Of a stretch of DNA of 64,000 nt, positions 1 to 8,013 are shown piece by piece. Below the pieces are notes generated by a model. It was not told the DNA's origin and made no database searches. It was given only the letters and a program-made list of their open reading frames with translations. Made by a program: the position numbers and the translations under genes. The first letter of the stretch is position 1. Each line of letters opens with the position of its first letter. This DNA is from Dyadobacter endophyticus (GTDB lineage Bacteria; Bacteroidota; Bacteroidia; Cytophagales; Spirosomataceae). The DNA lies in NCBI RefSeq assembly GCF_014641595.1, contig NZ_BMIA01000002.1, positions 1,240,001 to 1,304,000 on the forward strand. Reading direction: 5' to 3'.

Positions 1-740
1 AGCGGATAAAAATACTGGTGTGGTGCCGGGAAAACGGCCAGGTTGCCTTCCTTACCCTGCCCGATGATCGTCCGGTATTTCACGGCCATCATTTCAACGG
101 TATCCATTTTGGCAACCGCCACATTCCGCATGTAATCCTCTGTATCGGCCCAGAAAAGCTTCTCCCAGGGCGTGTCGCGGGATGTTAGGCCGATATCGTA
201 AATCACAGCCAGCGAATCGACGTTCGTCGACATTACCGCGGCCACATTCATCAACGGGCTGCCATTGTATAATGTAAATTGAATGGAACCGGAGAACGGG
301 CCGGCTTTGGCACCGTTGACGGTAATTTCGGTTCGCGAGCCGCTACTGACCACTTTTACGTCGGTTTTTTCGAGCTTAACGGCATAGCTCTGGTATTTCT
401 GGTAAGCTGTTTTATCGAAGAAAATATTCCAGCCATTTTGCGAAACAAGGTCGCGCTTGCCTACCGTGAGGATAATGGCCGGATCGAGGTTGCGGGCGAT
501 GGTGTATTGTTTTTCTTTGGTACCAACGCCCAAGCTGCCGATCAGCGGGTTTGTTTTGTTCAAATCAATGGAAACCTTTGCGGTCTCCGCATTGCCAGCG
601 GGCCATTCGATACTCAGCATAGCTTCGCCGACGGTCGCCTGGACGCCGCTTTTCTTGTCAAAACCTTTTAAATCTACGGGAACCTGTGCTTGCAGGTTTA
701 CCGCAGCCATTGACAAGAAAAAAAACAGGATCTTACGCAT
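1..740 (-). CDS. Secreted protein of unknown function (C-terminus beyond window)
   Basis: About 246 residues are visible and the reading frame runs off the left edge, so the C-terminus is missing. The start at 740 gives MRKILFFFLSMAAVNLQAQ, a clear Sec signal peptide with cleavage after the AQ. The mature part is beta-rich with no motif I recognise; it contains repeated charged strands and a WADTEDYM segment. Its ATG overlaps the stop codon of the upstream epimerase-like gene by 8 bases (ATGCGTAA), so the two are translationally coupled and this is the last visible gene of the sugar operon. A periplasmic or surface role in that pathway is an inference. I do not recognise the family. Confidence 0.8.
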   Translation of the reverse strand, partial: MRKILFFFLSMAAVNLQAQVPVDLKGFDKKSGVQATVGEAMLSIEWPAGNAETAKVSIDLNKTNPLIGSLGVGTKEKQYTIARNLDPAIILTVGKRDLVSQNGWNIFFDKTAYQKYQSYAVKLEKTDVKVVSSGSRTEITVNGAKAGPFSGSIQFTLYNGSPLMNVAAVMSTNVDSLAVIYDIGLTSRDTPWEKLFWADTEDYMRNVAVAKMDTVEMMAVKYRTIIGQGKEGNLAVFPAPHQYFYP

Positions 741-1605
741 TGACGATGGAATGTGTTGGAACAAAAAGTTTCTTGTAAAAAGCGAGCCCTTCTTCGGCCA
801 GCTCATCGGCGCTGTTGGCCAAGGGTCGCCAGATGCAGGCTGCACGCGCGAGTTCTTTGGAGGGTTGTCCGAAGGTTTCGATCACTACCGCGCCGTCGTA
901 GCCAATATCGGCAAGCGCTCCCTGAATGCCATGCCACTCCAAATGGCCGGTGCCTGGCGTGCCGCGGTCGCTTTCGTTCCCTTGTACATGACAAAGCAGA
1001 TCTTTCCCGATTTTCCTGATCGAAGCGGGAATATCTTTTTCCTCTATATTGGAATGGAAGGTATCGAGCACGATTTTCAGATTTGGATTTCCTACTTCTT
1101 CCAAAATCGACAGCGCCTGATCGACCGTATTGATCATGTCGGTTTCAAAGCGGTTCAAGGGTTCCAAGCCGAGCGTTACCCCGCAATCGCCTGCGATTTG
1201 GCTTACTTCTTTTAAAATATCCACACACCACGCCCGCTCCTGTTTTTTCTGTTCTTCCGAAACAATGCGCGTCTTGCCGACGGCCGAATATACCGGCCCG
1301 CCAAATACGGGACTGCCCATTTGCTGAGCAATGCGGATGCAGTCGATAATGTACTGCTTTCCGATCTCACGGAATGCGGGATTGGTACTGGAAATGTCCC
1401 GTTCCGGCCCGAATGCACCGCTGATGGCGATTTTCAGGTCGAGGTCGCGGGCGGCGTCCTTGATGAGTTTCCAGTCGATAATGCGGGTATCTTCCACGGC
1501 TATTTCTACAATGTCATAACCCATGTTTTTGACCTTAGTGAGCAGGTCGATATTTGCAGTCGAAAACGGGGATACCCAGATAAATGTGCTGGCTCCGAAT
1601 AACAT
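733..1605 (-). CDS. Sugar phosphate isomerase/epimerase, ketose 3-epimerase-like
   Basis: A 290-residue protein of the xylose-isomerase-like TIM-barrel superfamily (AP endonuclease 2 fold). The metal and catalytic residues of the D-tagatose/D-psicose 3-epimerase group can be placed: E148 in LGLEPLNRFE, D181 in LDTFHSNIEE, H206 in CHVQGNE and E243 in VVIETF. Their spacing is close to that of known ketose 3-epimerases. No signal peptide is present, so it is cytoplasmic. It lies between the Gfo/Idh/MocA gene and the secreted protein, and overlaps the latter by 8 bases. In such operons these enzymes act on oxidised (3-keto) sugars or ketoses. The exact substrate cannot be read from the sequence; an inosose isomerase-like role is an alternative. 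Confidence 0.85.
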   Translation of the reverse strand: MLFGASTFIWVSPFSTANIDLLTKVKNMGYDIVEIAVEDTRIIDWKLIKDAARDLDLKIAISGAFGPERDISSTNPAFREIGKQYIIDCIRIAQQMGSPVFGGPVYSAVGKTRIVSEEQKKQERAWCVDILKEVSQIAGDCGVTLGLEPLNRFETDMINTVDQALSILEEVGNPNLKIVLDTFHSNIEEKDIPASIRKIGKDLLCHVQGNESDRGTPGTGHLEWHGIQGALADIGYDGAVVIETFGQPSKELARAACIWRPLANSADELAEEGLAFYKKLFVPTHSIVNA

Positions 1606-1623
1606 AAGGGTTCAGGTTTAGCC

Positions 1624-1651
1624 AAAAGCCAGGTTTTTAGGCCTGGCTTTT
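1624..1651 (-). terminator. Hairpin after the oxidoreductase gene
   Basis: A 10-bp perfect inverted repeat, AAAAGCCAGG at 1624-1633 and CCTGGCTTTT at 1642-1651, has an 8-base loop. It starts 14 bases beyond the oxidoreductase stop codon on the minus strand, and a short T run follows on either strand. It may attenuate rather than stop transcription, because the epimerase gene begins only about 20 bases further on. The core resembles two other hairpins in this window (2802-2821, 51644-51667). Confidence 0.5.
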
Positions 1652-1664
1652 TATTTAAGGTTAA

Positions 1665-2783
1665 TTATTCATCAAAACTCGGCACGTCCACACGAATCCC
1701 GCCCTTCATGGCCGACTCATGCGCACAAATGCCCGCGCAGGTGTAGTTAGCGGCCAATGCCGCGTCCACCGCCGAATCGCGGCCTTCGACAATCGCCGCC
1801 ACGAATTCCTGCACCAAATGCGGGTGCGAGCCGCCGTGTCCAGCACCTTGGAGGAACGAGACGTGGTTCGGGTCGTCGATCTTCTCGCGTTTGGTAAAAT
1901 GTTTGATAGGTTCGATCAGGAGCTCATCCGTATCCGGCACATTGATGCGCGACGCGTTTTCGCCGCCATCGAACACCACATGCTCCTCGTCCTGTAACTG
2001 CTCCCATTCGAACGACATTTTGGTGCCATACACATCGTAGCTCTCGCGGTACTGGCGCACCACATCGAAGAGCGAGCGGGTCGCTTCGGCCACCACGTCG
2101 CTACCACGCAATGTAAAGGTGGCTGTTTCAACGGCAAATGGTGATCCATAGCGACTGGCAAGGTCGTCGCTCAACCGACCCGAGCCATGGCAAACCACGG
2201 TTTCAGCAATGGTATTGTTGATTTTCAAAAGCGGGGAAATGGCGTGGGTACCATTCAGCATTGGCGGGTATCCTTTCCAATATTCGCCCCAGCCTTCCAT
2301 GCTCATATCCTGGATGTGCGAGCCGCGCACGAACTGAATGCGGCCGAGCTGGCCGGTTTGCGCGAGGTTCAATCCATAGAGGAATTCGCGGGTATAGAGC
2401 GCGGTTTCCATCATCATATATACTTTGCCCGAGCGGCGTTTGGCCTCCACAATCGCTTTGCAATCCTCGACGGTCATCGCCATCGGGATCGTGCAGGCGG
2501 TGTGCTTGTTAGCATTAAGGGATGCGAGCGTCATGCGTGCGTGGTCGGGCACAGGCGTTACCACGTGTATCGCGTCCACGTCGTCGCGCTTGGGAACGTC
2601 TTCGAAATGCTCGAAAACCAGGTTAGGGTCGAGATTGAACTTGGCAGTCAGCTCGTCGCGGGTTTGTTTGCTGCGGGTACAGATCCCCACCGCCTTGATG
2701 TTCGGGTGGCTTTGATAGATGGGGATAAACTCCTTCCCGAAACCCATACCCACGATAACTACTGTGATTTGCTTGTCGCTCAT
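1665..2783 (-). CDS. Gfo/Idh/MocA family NAD(P)-dependent oxidoreductase
   Basis: A 372-residue cytoplasmic dehydrogenase. The N-terminal Rossmann fold begins VVIVGMGFGKEF, a glycine-rich dinucleotide-binding loop. An HVVTPVPDHA segment is followed by the family's lysine region, here AMTVEDCKAI instead of the common EKP signature. The C-terminal alpha/beta domain runs from about residue 130. The family oxidises or reduces sugar and inositol hydroxyls with NAD(H) or NADP(H). It sits between a ThuA gene and a sugar-epimerase-like gene; together these resemble ThuA/ThuB-type 3-keto-glycoside modules. That pathway assignment is inferred from the neighbourhood. The missing EKP motif makes a redox-inactive or divergent member possible. 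Confidence 0.88.
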   Translation of the reverse strand: MSDKQITVVIVGMGFGKEFIPIYQSHPNIKAVGICTRSKQTRDELTAKFNLDPNLVFEHFEDVPKRDDVDAIHVVTPVPDHARMTLASLNANKHTACTIPMAMTVEDCKAIVEAKRRSGKVYMMMETALYTREFLYGLNLAQTGQLGRIQFVRGSHIQDMSMEGWGEYWKGYPPMLNGTHAISPLLKINNTIAETVVCHGSGRLSDDLASRYGSPFAVETATFTLRGSDVVAEATRSLFDVVRQYRESYDVYGTKMSFEWEQLQDEEHVVFDGGENASRINVPDTDELLIEPIKHFTKREKIDDPNHVSFLQGAGHGGSHPHLVQEFVAAIVEGRDSAVDAALAANYTCAGICAHESAMKGGIRVDVPSFDE

Positions 2784-2801
2784 TGCTGTTTTGTTTAAAG
2801 G

Positions 2802-2821
2802 CCCCAGGCTGAAGCCTGGGG
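2802..2821 (-). terminator. Hairpin between the ThuA and oxidoreductase genes
   Basis: CCCCAGGC at 2802-2809 and GCCTGGGG at 2814-2821 form an 8-bp perfect stem with loop TGAA. It lies in the 99-base gap between the ThuA gene and the oxidoreductase. On the minus strand it is followed by CCTTTAAAC, which is only weakly T-rich. It could be an attenuator, an RNA-stability element or a REP-like palindrome. Confidence 0.45.
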
Positions 2822-2882
2822 TTAAGAAATGGATTGATTTGTTTCTTTTTGAGCCTGCGGCGCCGGGTTCCTCCTCACGTGC

Positions 2883-3614
2883 TCAGTGGCCGGCCGCCCA
2901 TTCTACGGCATTGCGCAGGATGGTTTGGTATGGCTCGATGGTATGTGACTTGGCATCATGCCCTAATGCGATCCCGACTATCCTTCCTTTTGGATATTTC
3001 ACAATAAAAATGCTTGGGAAAACTTTGTCGGAAGTTTCAGCCTTGGCCGTCGCGAGCACTTCAATGGGCGTTCCGGCTGCATCGGGTTTGAAATAATACA
3101 GCTCATCGTCCAGCTTGAAGCTTGTTGGAACGCCTTTCGTTACCGGGTGTTTCTGCGTAATGGTTACCTCGAACGGCCCATATTTATCATGGCCTTTGGA
3201 GCCACCACCTACCAACTTCTGGTTGTATTCCGGCCAGTCGGCCCAGTTGTACCAAAGCGCGGGATGCGCCAGTACCAGGCCATTACCGGCATCCACAAAT
3301 GCAAAAATGGCTTTGCGGGTGGCTTCGTCGGCAATGGGCTGGTTGTTGCTCAGGTAAAGCACGTCGATGTCTTTCAGCTTCGCCAGGATAGTCGACGGAT
3401 CGCTGGTGTATTCCACCGTTGCGAGGCCACCTTTCCGGAGTGTTTGCACATCTTCCTGTTTGTACCACCGGTCGAAATCGTGGGAGGCGCCGCCGCCTAC
3501 GAGCAACACGCGGATCGCCTTTTTCTTTCCAGGGCTTTCCGCCATTGCATTACTGGAAATCATGGCTAACAGAAGCAATAATGCGGCAATGGTTTTCAAG
3601 GTTGAACGGGCCAT
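2883..3614 (-). CDS. Exported ThuA-domain protein
   Basis: 243 residues. Residues 1-25 form a signal peptide (MARSTLKTIAALLLLLAMIS then SNAMA). The rest is a single ThuA domain, a class I glutamine-amidotransferase-like alpha/beta fold, recognisable from VLLVGGGASHDFDRWYK, VEYTSDP, DVLYLSNNQP and the late GIALGHDAKS segment. ThuA-like proteins are linked to trehalose and other disaccharide 3-oxidation pathways, but their chemistry is poorly defined. It follows the large ThuA fusion protein in the same operon, so the locus has two ThuA domains. A periplasmic location is inferred from the signal peptide. Confidence 0.88.
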   Translation of the reverse strand: MARSTLKTIAALLLLLAMISSNAMAESPGKKKAIRVLLVGGGASHDFDRWYKQEDVQTLRKGGLATVEYTSDPSTILAKLKDIDVLYLSNNQPIADEATRKAIFAFVDAGNGLVLAHPALWYNWADWPEYNQKLVGGGSKGHDKYGPFEVTITQKHPVTKGVPTSFKLDDELYYFKPDAAGTPIEVLATAKAETSDKVFPSIFIVKYPKGRIVGIALGHDAKSHTIEPYQTILRNAVEWAAGH

Positions 3615-3687
3615 TTCGAGTCTATGTGTTAAAATTTATGAGTTTTAAATTTATGCGCGGCGGGTCGTAGCGGTTCAAAATCACTGA

Positions 3688-6600
3688 TCACTTCGTCACG
3701 CGCAGGATGCCGTTCATGCCGCGCCAGTGGCCGGGGAATGTGCACACATACGGATAATCGCCCGGCTCGTTTGGCACAGTGAATTCCAGCGTAATGGTTT
3801 CACCCGAATTGACCAATCTTGTCGAAAACAGTACTTCCGGGATTTTCGGAACATATTGCATTTCAGCGGCTTTCGGATTAGTGAGAAGTTCGTCCGCGGC
3901 CTTACCTACTTTCTGCAACGTACCCGGTTTGACGATCAGCAAGTTATGCTGCATTCCGTCCGGGTTTTCAAGGTTAATCACCACTTTCTGCCCCGCCTTT
4001 ACGGTAATCAGCTTTTTGTCATATTGCATGATCTCCTTTTCGACTTTCAGCTCGATTACGGTGGCACTGGAAGCGCCCGTTTTCGAAACCAATTTGGCAG
4101 AAGTAACGGCATTGCTGCCACCCTCGTTCGGTCGGTTCAGTTCGAGGGATGCTTTTTGAAAATTACCCACAAACCCGAACCGGCCTTCATAATCCCCTAT
4201 CCTGTCTTCACCTTCCATATCCTCGCCGGAGCGCACCGAATTGCTTAGCGGTGCATTGAAGAGCATGTGCGCTTTGCCCGTCGCAGCTTCTTTTCCGTCG
4301 ATTTCGATGCGCATGTTACCGCCTTGCGTAAGACTTGCTACTACATCAAACTTGTCGGGCAATGTGCCGGTGGTGGTCGCCTGGCTCAGCATTCCGTGTT
4401 GTTTTACGGCCATGATCAGCTTTCCATCCTGAATGTACAATGCATAACCGCCGTCCTTTCCGCCCTGCCCTGCGATGAAGCCTTGCAATGCACGATCGCG
4501 GCCTTTGGTAATGGTAGCGCGGATGGTGATTTCCTTGCCTGAAACATCCGGAGGGAATTGCAGCGTGTTCCTTCGTCCTAATGGATAAACTTCTCTGCTT
4601 AGCGCCTCGGTGACCTGCGCAGTCAATGCGGATGGCTGCGATTGCTTGCCTGCTGCTGCCAGGAAGCCTTTTTCGTGTTGAATGGCCGCGGCAAGAATGG
4701 CCCGTGAAAGCCATGGATCTTTGGCATTCTGCTCATCGAGGGATGCCTGGTAAATGGCGGCGCCTGCTTTTTCGGAGGACGGCAGCTCCGCTATGGCTAC
4801 AAATACGCCCAGCCGGGTATTCAGGTTGGCATCCTTCATGCTTTTTTCGAGTATTTCGAAACTCTGCTCCTGCTTCGGCAGCACACTTGCCGCCGCTTTG
4901 CGCACACCCGCTGCCGGGTGGCTCAGCGCTTTGCTTACCACTTGCAACGCCTCCGTATTCGACCCATCCAATACGCCGAGGCCATGCAATGTCCATAATG
5001 CATGTACAGCGGGGCTGTTCAATCCAATTTCATCGACTTTTGGATTATTAATGATCTTGTACAAATCCGGCAGCGCCGATAGCTTCTTCGATTCCACGAG
5101 CAAGCGTTGCGCGGTCATTCGCCAGAACATATTGTCGTTTTCCAATGCGGCCACCAATCCCGGCAGATCATCTTTGGAGAGTTTTATTGCCGGCGATTTT
5201 TGGCCGTTTTTATAGACAATCCTGTAAATACGGCCATGGTTCAAATCGCGCATGGGGCTGCTGAATGCATTGCCGGGGCCGTGCGGTTGTTCTTCGAACG
5301 GCAGGATGAATTTCGAAGGCGATTGCGCCGGCACGAAAACATTGTGCTGGATGATGAAGTTGTACCAGTCGGCCACCCAAACCGCGCCGTCGGGACCTAC
5401 CTCTGCTTGCACGGGTCCGAACCATTCGTCGGAACTGGCCATGAAGTTCCAGCCATCTTTTTCCTTGAAACCGGCACCATCCGGTTCGAGATTAGCCTTG
5501 TGTACCAAACGGATCGTCGGCTCGGCGACGAACGCAGTGCGGTTCCAGTATTCTTTCGGATAATTTCTGGCTGTGTAAAAATGGTGGCCTGCCGCGGAAG
5601 TGAAACCTCCTACCACGTCGACCTGGCGAAGGTTAGGCGTAACGGCGTGCGCATCATAATGCCCGTCGATTTTCTGAATGGCTTGCACCGAAGGTTGCTC
5701 TTCGCCTAATGTGCGTTGCATTAATCTCCCCGGCATCGAAAAGAATGCGCTGTGCGTGTTGTTGGCAGTTGACAGGAATACGTTGTTATCCTCTGTAAAG
5801 CCCAGCCCCCAGGTGTTGTTGCTGCTACTCCCGAGGTATTCAAACTCTTTCCCATCCGGCTTGAAATGATAAAGGCCCTGTGAGAAGCTCATCTTCTTGC
5901 CATCGATGGTTCCATTGAATGCGGAAAAGCCCAGAACGCCCCAGATTTTGTTATCAAAACCATATTGGAGATTCGACGGCCCCGCGTGGGTGTCGTTCTT
6001 GCCCCAGCCGGTCATGATTACCTCGCGCGCGTCGGCCACGTCGTCGCCGTTGGTGTCTTTCAGGAACACAAAATCCGGTGCCATGGATACGATCACGCCG
6101 CCATTGGAAAATACCATGCTGGTAGGAATGTTCAGCTTGTCGGCGAAGACGGTAAACTTATCGGCCTTGCCGTCGCCATTAGTATCCTCACAAATTTTAA
6201 TACGGTCGTTGGAAGCACCGTCGGTTTCCTTGAATGTGTTGGGATAATCGACTGATTCCACTACCCAGAGCCGCCCGCGCTCGTCCCACGACATCGCGAT
6301 CGGGTTGGTAATGTCGGGTTCGGAGGCAAAAAGTTGTATTTCAAAATCAGGTGGGATCTGCGTCAGCTTGTTGGATTCGGCCGGCGAAAGCGATTCCTGC
6401 ATTTTAGGCACCACGTGCCGTTTAGTGTAATGCGAAATAGTGTCGGAGTTGTAAATGTCCACCTCTGGCAGGTTTAACGCCGCGATTTGCGCTTGTACCT
6501 GGTCGTCGATCGCCCACAAGACCCCGTTTCTGACGAGGTCGAGGAAGCCTTTGTTTGTCCAGGTACTGTCCTCGTGGCCGTAGGCAGTGTAAAACACGCG

Positions 6601-7236
6601 GCCTTTGCCCTCGTTGCGCACCCACGTGTAAGGCTCGTGCACGTCGCCATCCACGCGCTCGCCCAGGACGGTTTTGTCGGGGTTCAGGTTTTTATGGACG
6701 TAAGTTTCATCCCAGGTCTGAAAGGCGGTAATGCCTTTCATGACCTGGTGTTCCGGTTTTAGAATAGTATTTTTAAATGAATCCGTTTTATGGGAGGCGA
6801 ACTGGCCGCCTATTGTTTTGATATACCAGGAAGAATTCCTGAAACAGCCGGAAGCCGAATGGATCGGGATGAGGCCCTTTCCACCTTCCACGAACGCTTT
6901 CATCGCGCTTTCCTGCGAGGGCGAAAGCGAATCGTGGTTGGCGTAGATGATCAGTCCGTCGTATTTAGCCAGGTTTTCTGGATTAATATCGTTGGGATCG
7001 GTCGTGTACGACATGTTAACGCCGCTTTTGAACAGCTTGATGGACAGCCAGGGCGCATACTTGCCCGAATCGTGGTGCTTGCTGTTGTGCCCCAGGAACA
7101 ATACTTCGGCCCTGCGGCCTTTGGAAGCGCCGGCCTTAACAGCGGCCGGCGTCCGGGAGGCCGGCCCCGCCGGCTTACTCTTTGCACATGCCAGCGCGAT
7201 AAGCCCGACAAGCAGGAGTGCAATGTAATTCCTCAT
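3688..7236 (-). CDS. Multidomain lipoprotein: ThuA, beta-propeller dehydrogenase, HEAT, LamG-like and azurin-like cupredoxin
   Basis: A 1182-residue lipoprotein (lipobox ending at C17). In order it has a ThuA domain (about 43-245) and a beta-propeller of the PVC-type membrane-bound dehydrogenase group (about 300-680; landmarks DERGRLWVVES, CEDTNGDGKADKFTVF, VWVADWYN). A helical HEAT-like stretch (about 700-870) and a laminin-G/concanavalin-like domain (about 900-1010) follow. The C-terminal cupredoxin is azurin-like. Its type-1 copper ligands can be placed as H1097 (MQHN), C1165, H1170 and M1174 in CTFPGHWRGM; the C-x4-H-x3-M spacing equals that of azurin. No CxxCH haem motif is present. It lies directly after the SusC/SusD/DUF3823 genes. 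A surface or periplasmic sugar dehydrogenase passing electrons to its own copper domain is an inference. Confidence 0.88.
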   Translation of the reverse strand: MRNYIALLLVGLIALACAKSKPAGPASRTPAAVKAGASKGRRAEVLFLGHNSKHHDSGKYAPWLSIKLFKSGVNMSYTTDPNDINPENLAKYDGLIIYANHDSLSPSQESAMKAFVEGGKGLIPIHSASGCFRNSSWYIKTIGGQFASHKTDSFKNTILKPEHQVMKGITAFQTWDETYVHKNLNPDKTVLGERVDGDVHEPYTWVRNEGKGRVFYTAYGHEDSTWTNKGFLDLVRNGVLWAIDDQVQAQIAALNLPEVDIYNSDTISHYTKRHVVPKMQESLSPAESNKLTQIPPDFEIQLFASEPDITNPIAMSWDERGRLWVVESVDYPNTFKETDGASNDRIKICEDTNGDGKADKFTVFADKLNIPTSMVFSNGGVIVSMAPDFVFLKDTNGDDVADAREVIMTGWGKNDTHAGPSNLQYGFDNKIWGVLGFSAFNGTIDGKKMSFSQGLYHFKPDGKEFEYLGSSSNNTWGLGFTEDNNVFLSTANNTHSAFFSMPGRLMQRTLGEEQPSVQAIQKIDGHYDAHAVTPNLRQVDVVGGFTSAAGHHFYTARNYPKEYWNRTAFVAEPTIRLVHKANLEPDGAGFKEKDGWNFMASSDEWFGPVQAEVGPDGAVWVADWYNFIIQHNVFVPAQSPSKFILPFEEQPHGPGNAFSSPMRDLNHGRIYRIVYKNGQKSPAIKLSKDDLPGLVAALENDNMFWRMTAQRLLVESKKLSALPDLYKIINNPKVDEIGLNSPAVHALWTLHGLGVLDGSNTEALQVVSKALSHPAAGVRKAAASVLPKQEQSFEILEKSMKDANLNTRLGVFVAIAELPSSEKAGAAIYQASLDEQNAKDPWLSRAILAAAIQHEKGFLAAAGKQSQPSALTAQVTEALSREVYPLGRRNTLQFPPDVSGKEITIRATITKGRDRALQGFIAGQGGKDGGYALYIQDGKLIMAVKQHGMLSQATTTGTLPDKFDVVASLTQGGNMRIEIDGKEAATGKAHMLFNAPLSNSVRSGEDMEGEDRIGDYEGRFGFVGNFQKASLELNRPNEGGSNAVTSAKLVSKTGASSATVIELKVEKEIMQYDKKLITVKAGQKVVINLENPDGMQHNLLIVKPGTLQKVGKAADELLTNPKAAEMQYVPKIPEVLFSTRLVNSGETITLEFTVPNEPGDYPYVCTFPGHWRGMNGILRVTK

Positions 7237-7285
7237 TCAAATTGGTTTTAAAGAAAAGTTTCGGTTTTAGTATTAGAATCAATGC

Positions 7286-7987
7286 TTACAAATTGACTTT
7301 CTGGACCGGCGAGAAAACCATGTCCTCTACATCTTTGATCTTCACACCTACCCTGGCAAACACGTAGTTCTGGGCGGGTGAAAGCGCAGGTACAGTAGCT
7401 GTGAGGTTGATCGCGTTCAGGTCTTTGATGTCGGCTCCGGGCACGTCGGTCACTGCCACATTCGTAGCCCGTGCCACGAAATCGGTTTTACTTACATATA
7501 ATGAGACCCTTTCGATGTCTTTGCCCTCGGCACCGGTCAGGGTTTTTTCGAGTTTAAGCGAAACATTCACCTTGCTCTCGCCGCCCGAAAACTGCGGCGT
7601 GCGGATCATGTAGTAAGGCATTACTTCCACGTCAAGTGCCTGGTTGCCTGCGAGCTTCACAAAAACCGTGTCCTTGGCAGCGGCGTCTTTCACAATGGTT
7701 TTGAACGGCCCGCGGTTCTTGGGAAAAACCAGTTTATAGCTTCCGTCAAACAAAAGAGCCGAATAGGAACCGTCCTGCGAAATGGGTGCGTCGATGGCCG
7801 CCAGCTTACCAAAACCCGGCTGCCAGAGTTGTAACCGCACTTGCCCTGCCTCCACACCTACCGGCTCACCTTTGTACACGATCCTGCCCGAAAGCATTGA
7901 TTTAGGTTCAGTATAGTTATCTTTTTCGCAAGCCGACAGGAGCGCAACCATCGCGACAAGCGGCATAATATGAAATCTGATCTTCAT
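7286..7987 (-). CDS. DUF3823 lipoprotein, Sus-locus partner
   Basis: 233 residues with a lipoprotein signal (ALLSAC, C20). The sequence matches the DUF3823 pattern found after SusD in Bacteroidota. An N-terminal carboxypeptidase-regulatory-like beta domain (SGRIVYKGEPV, QDGSYSALLFDGSYKL) is followed by a second beta domain (DIERVSLYVSKT, YVFARVGVKIKD). It sits 26 bases after the SusD gene in the same operon. By analogy with SusE/SusF it is probably a surface glycan-binding lipoprotein, but no ligand can be inferred. Confidence in the family is high and in the function moderate. Confidence 0.85.
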   Translation of the reverse strand: MKIRFHIMPLVAMVALLSACEKDNYTEPKSMLSGRIVYKGEPVGVEAGQVRLQLWQPGFGKLAAIDAPISQDGSYSALLFDGSYKLVFPKNRGPFKTIVKDAAAKDTVFVKLAGNQALDVEVMPYYMIRTPQFSGGESKVNVSLKLEKTLTGAEGKDIERVSLYVSKTDFVARATNVAVTDVPGADIKDLNAINLTATVPALSPAQNYVFARVGVKIKDVEDMVFSPVQKVNL

Positions 7988-8013
7988 GATATCGTATCGT
8001 TTGAATGTGATGG

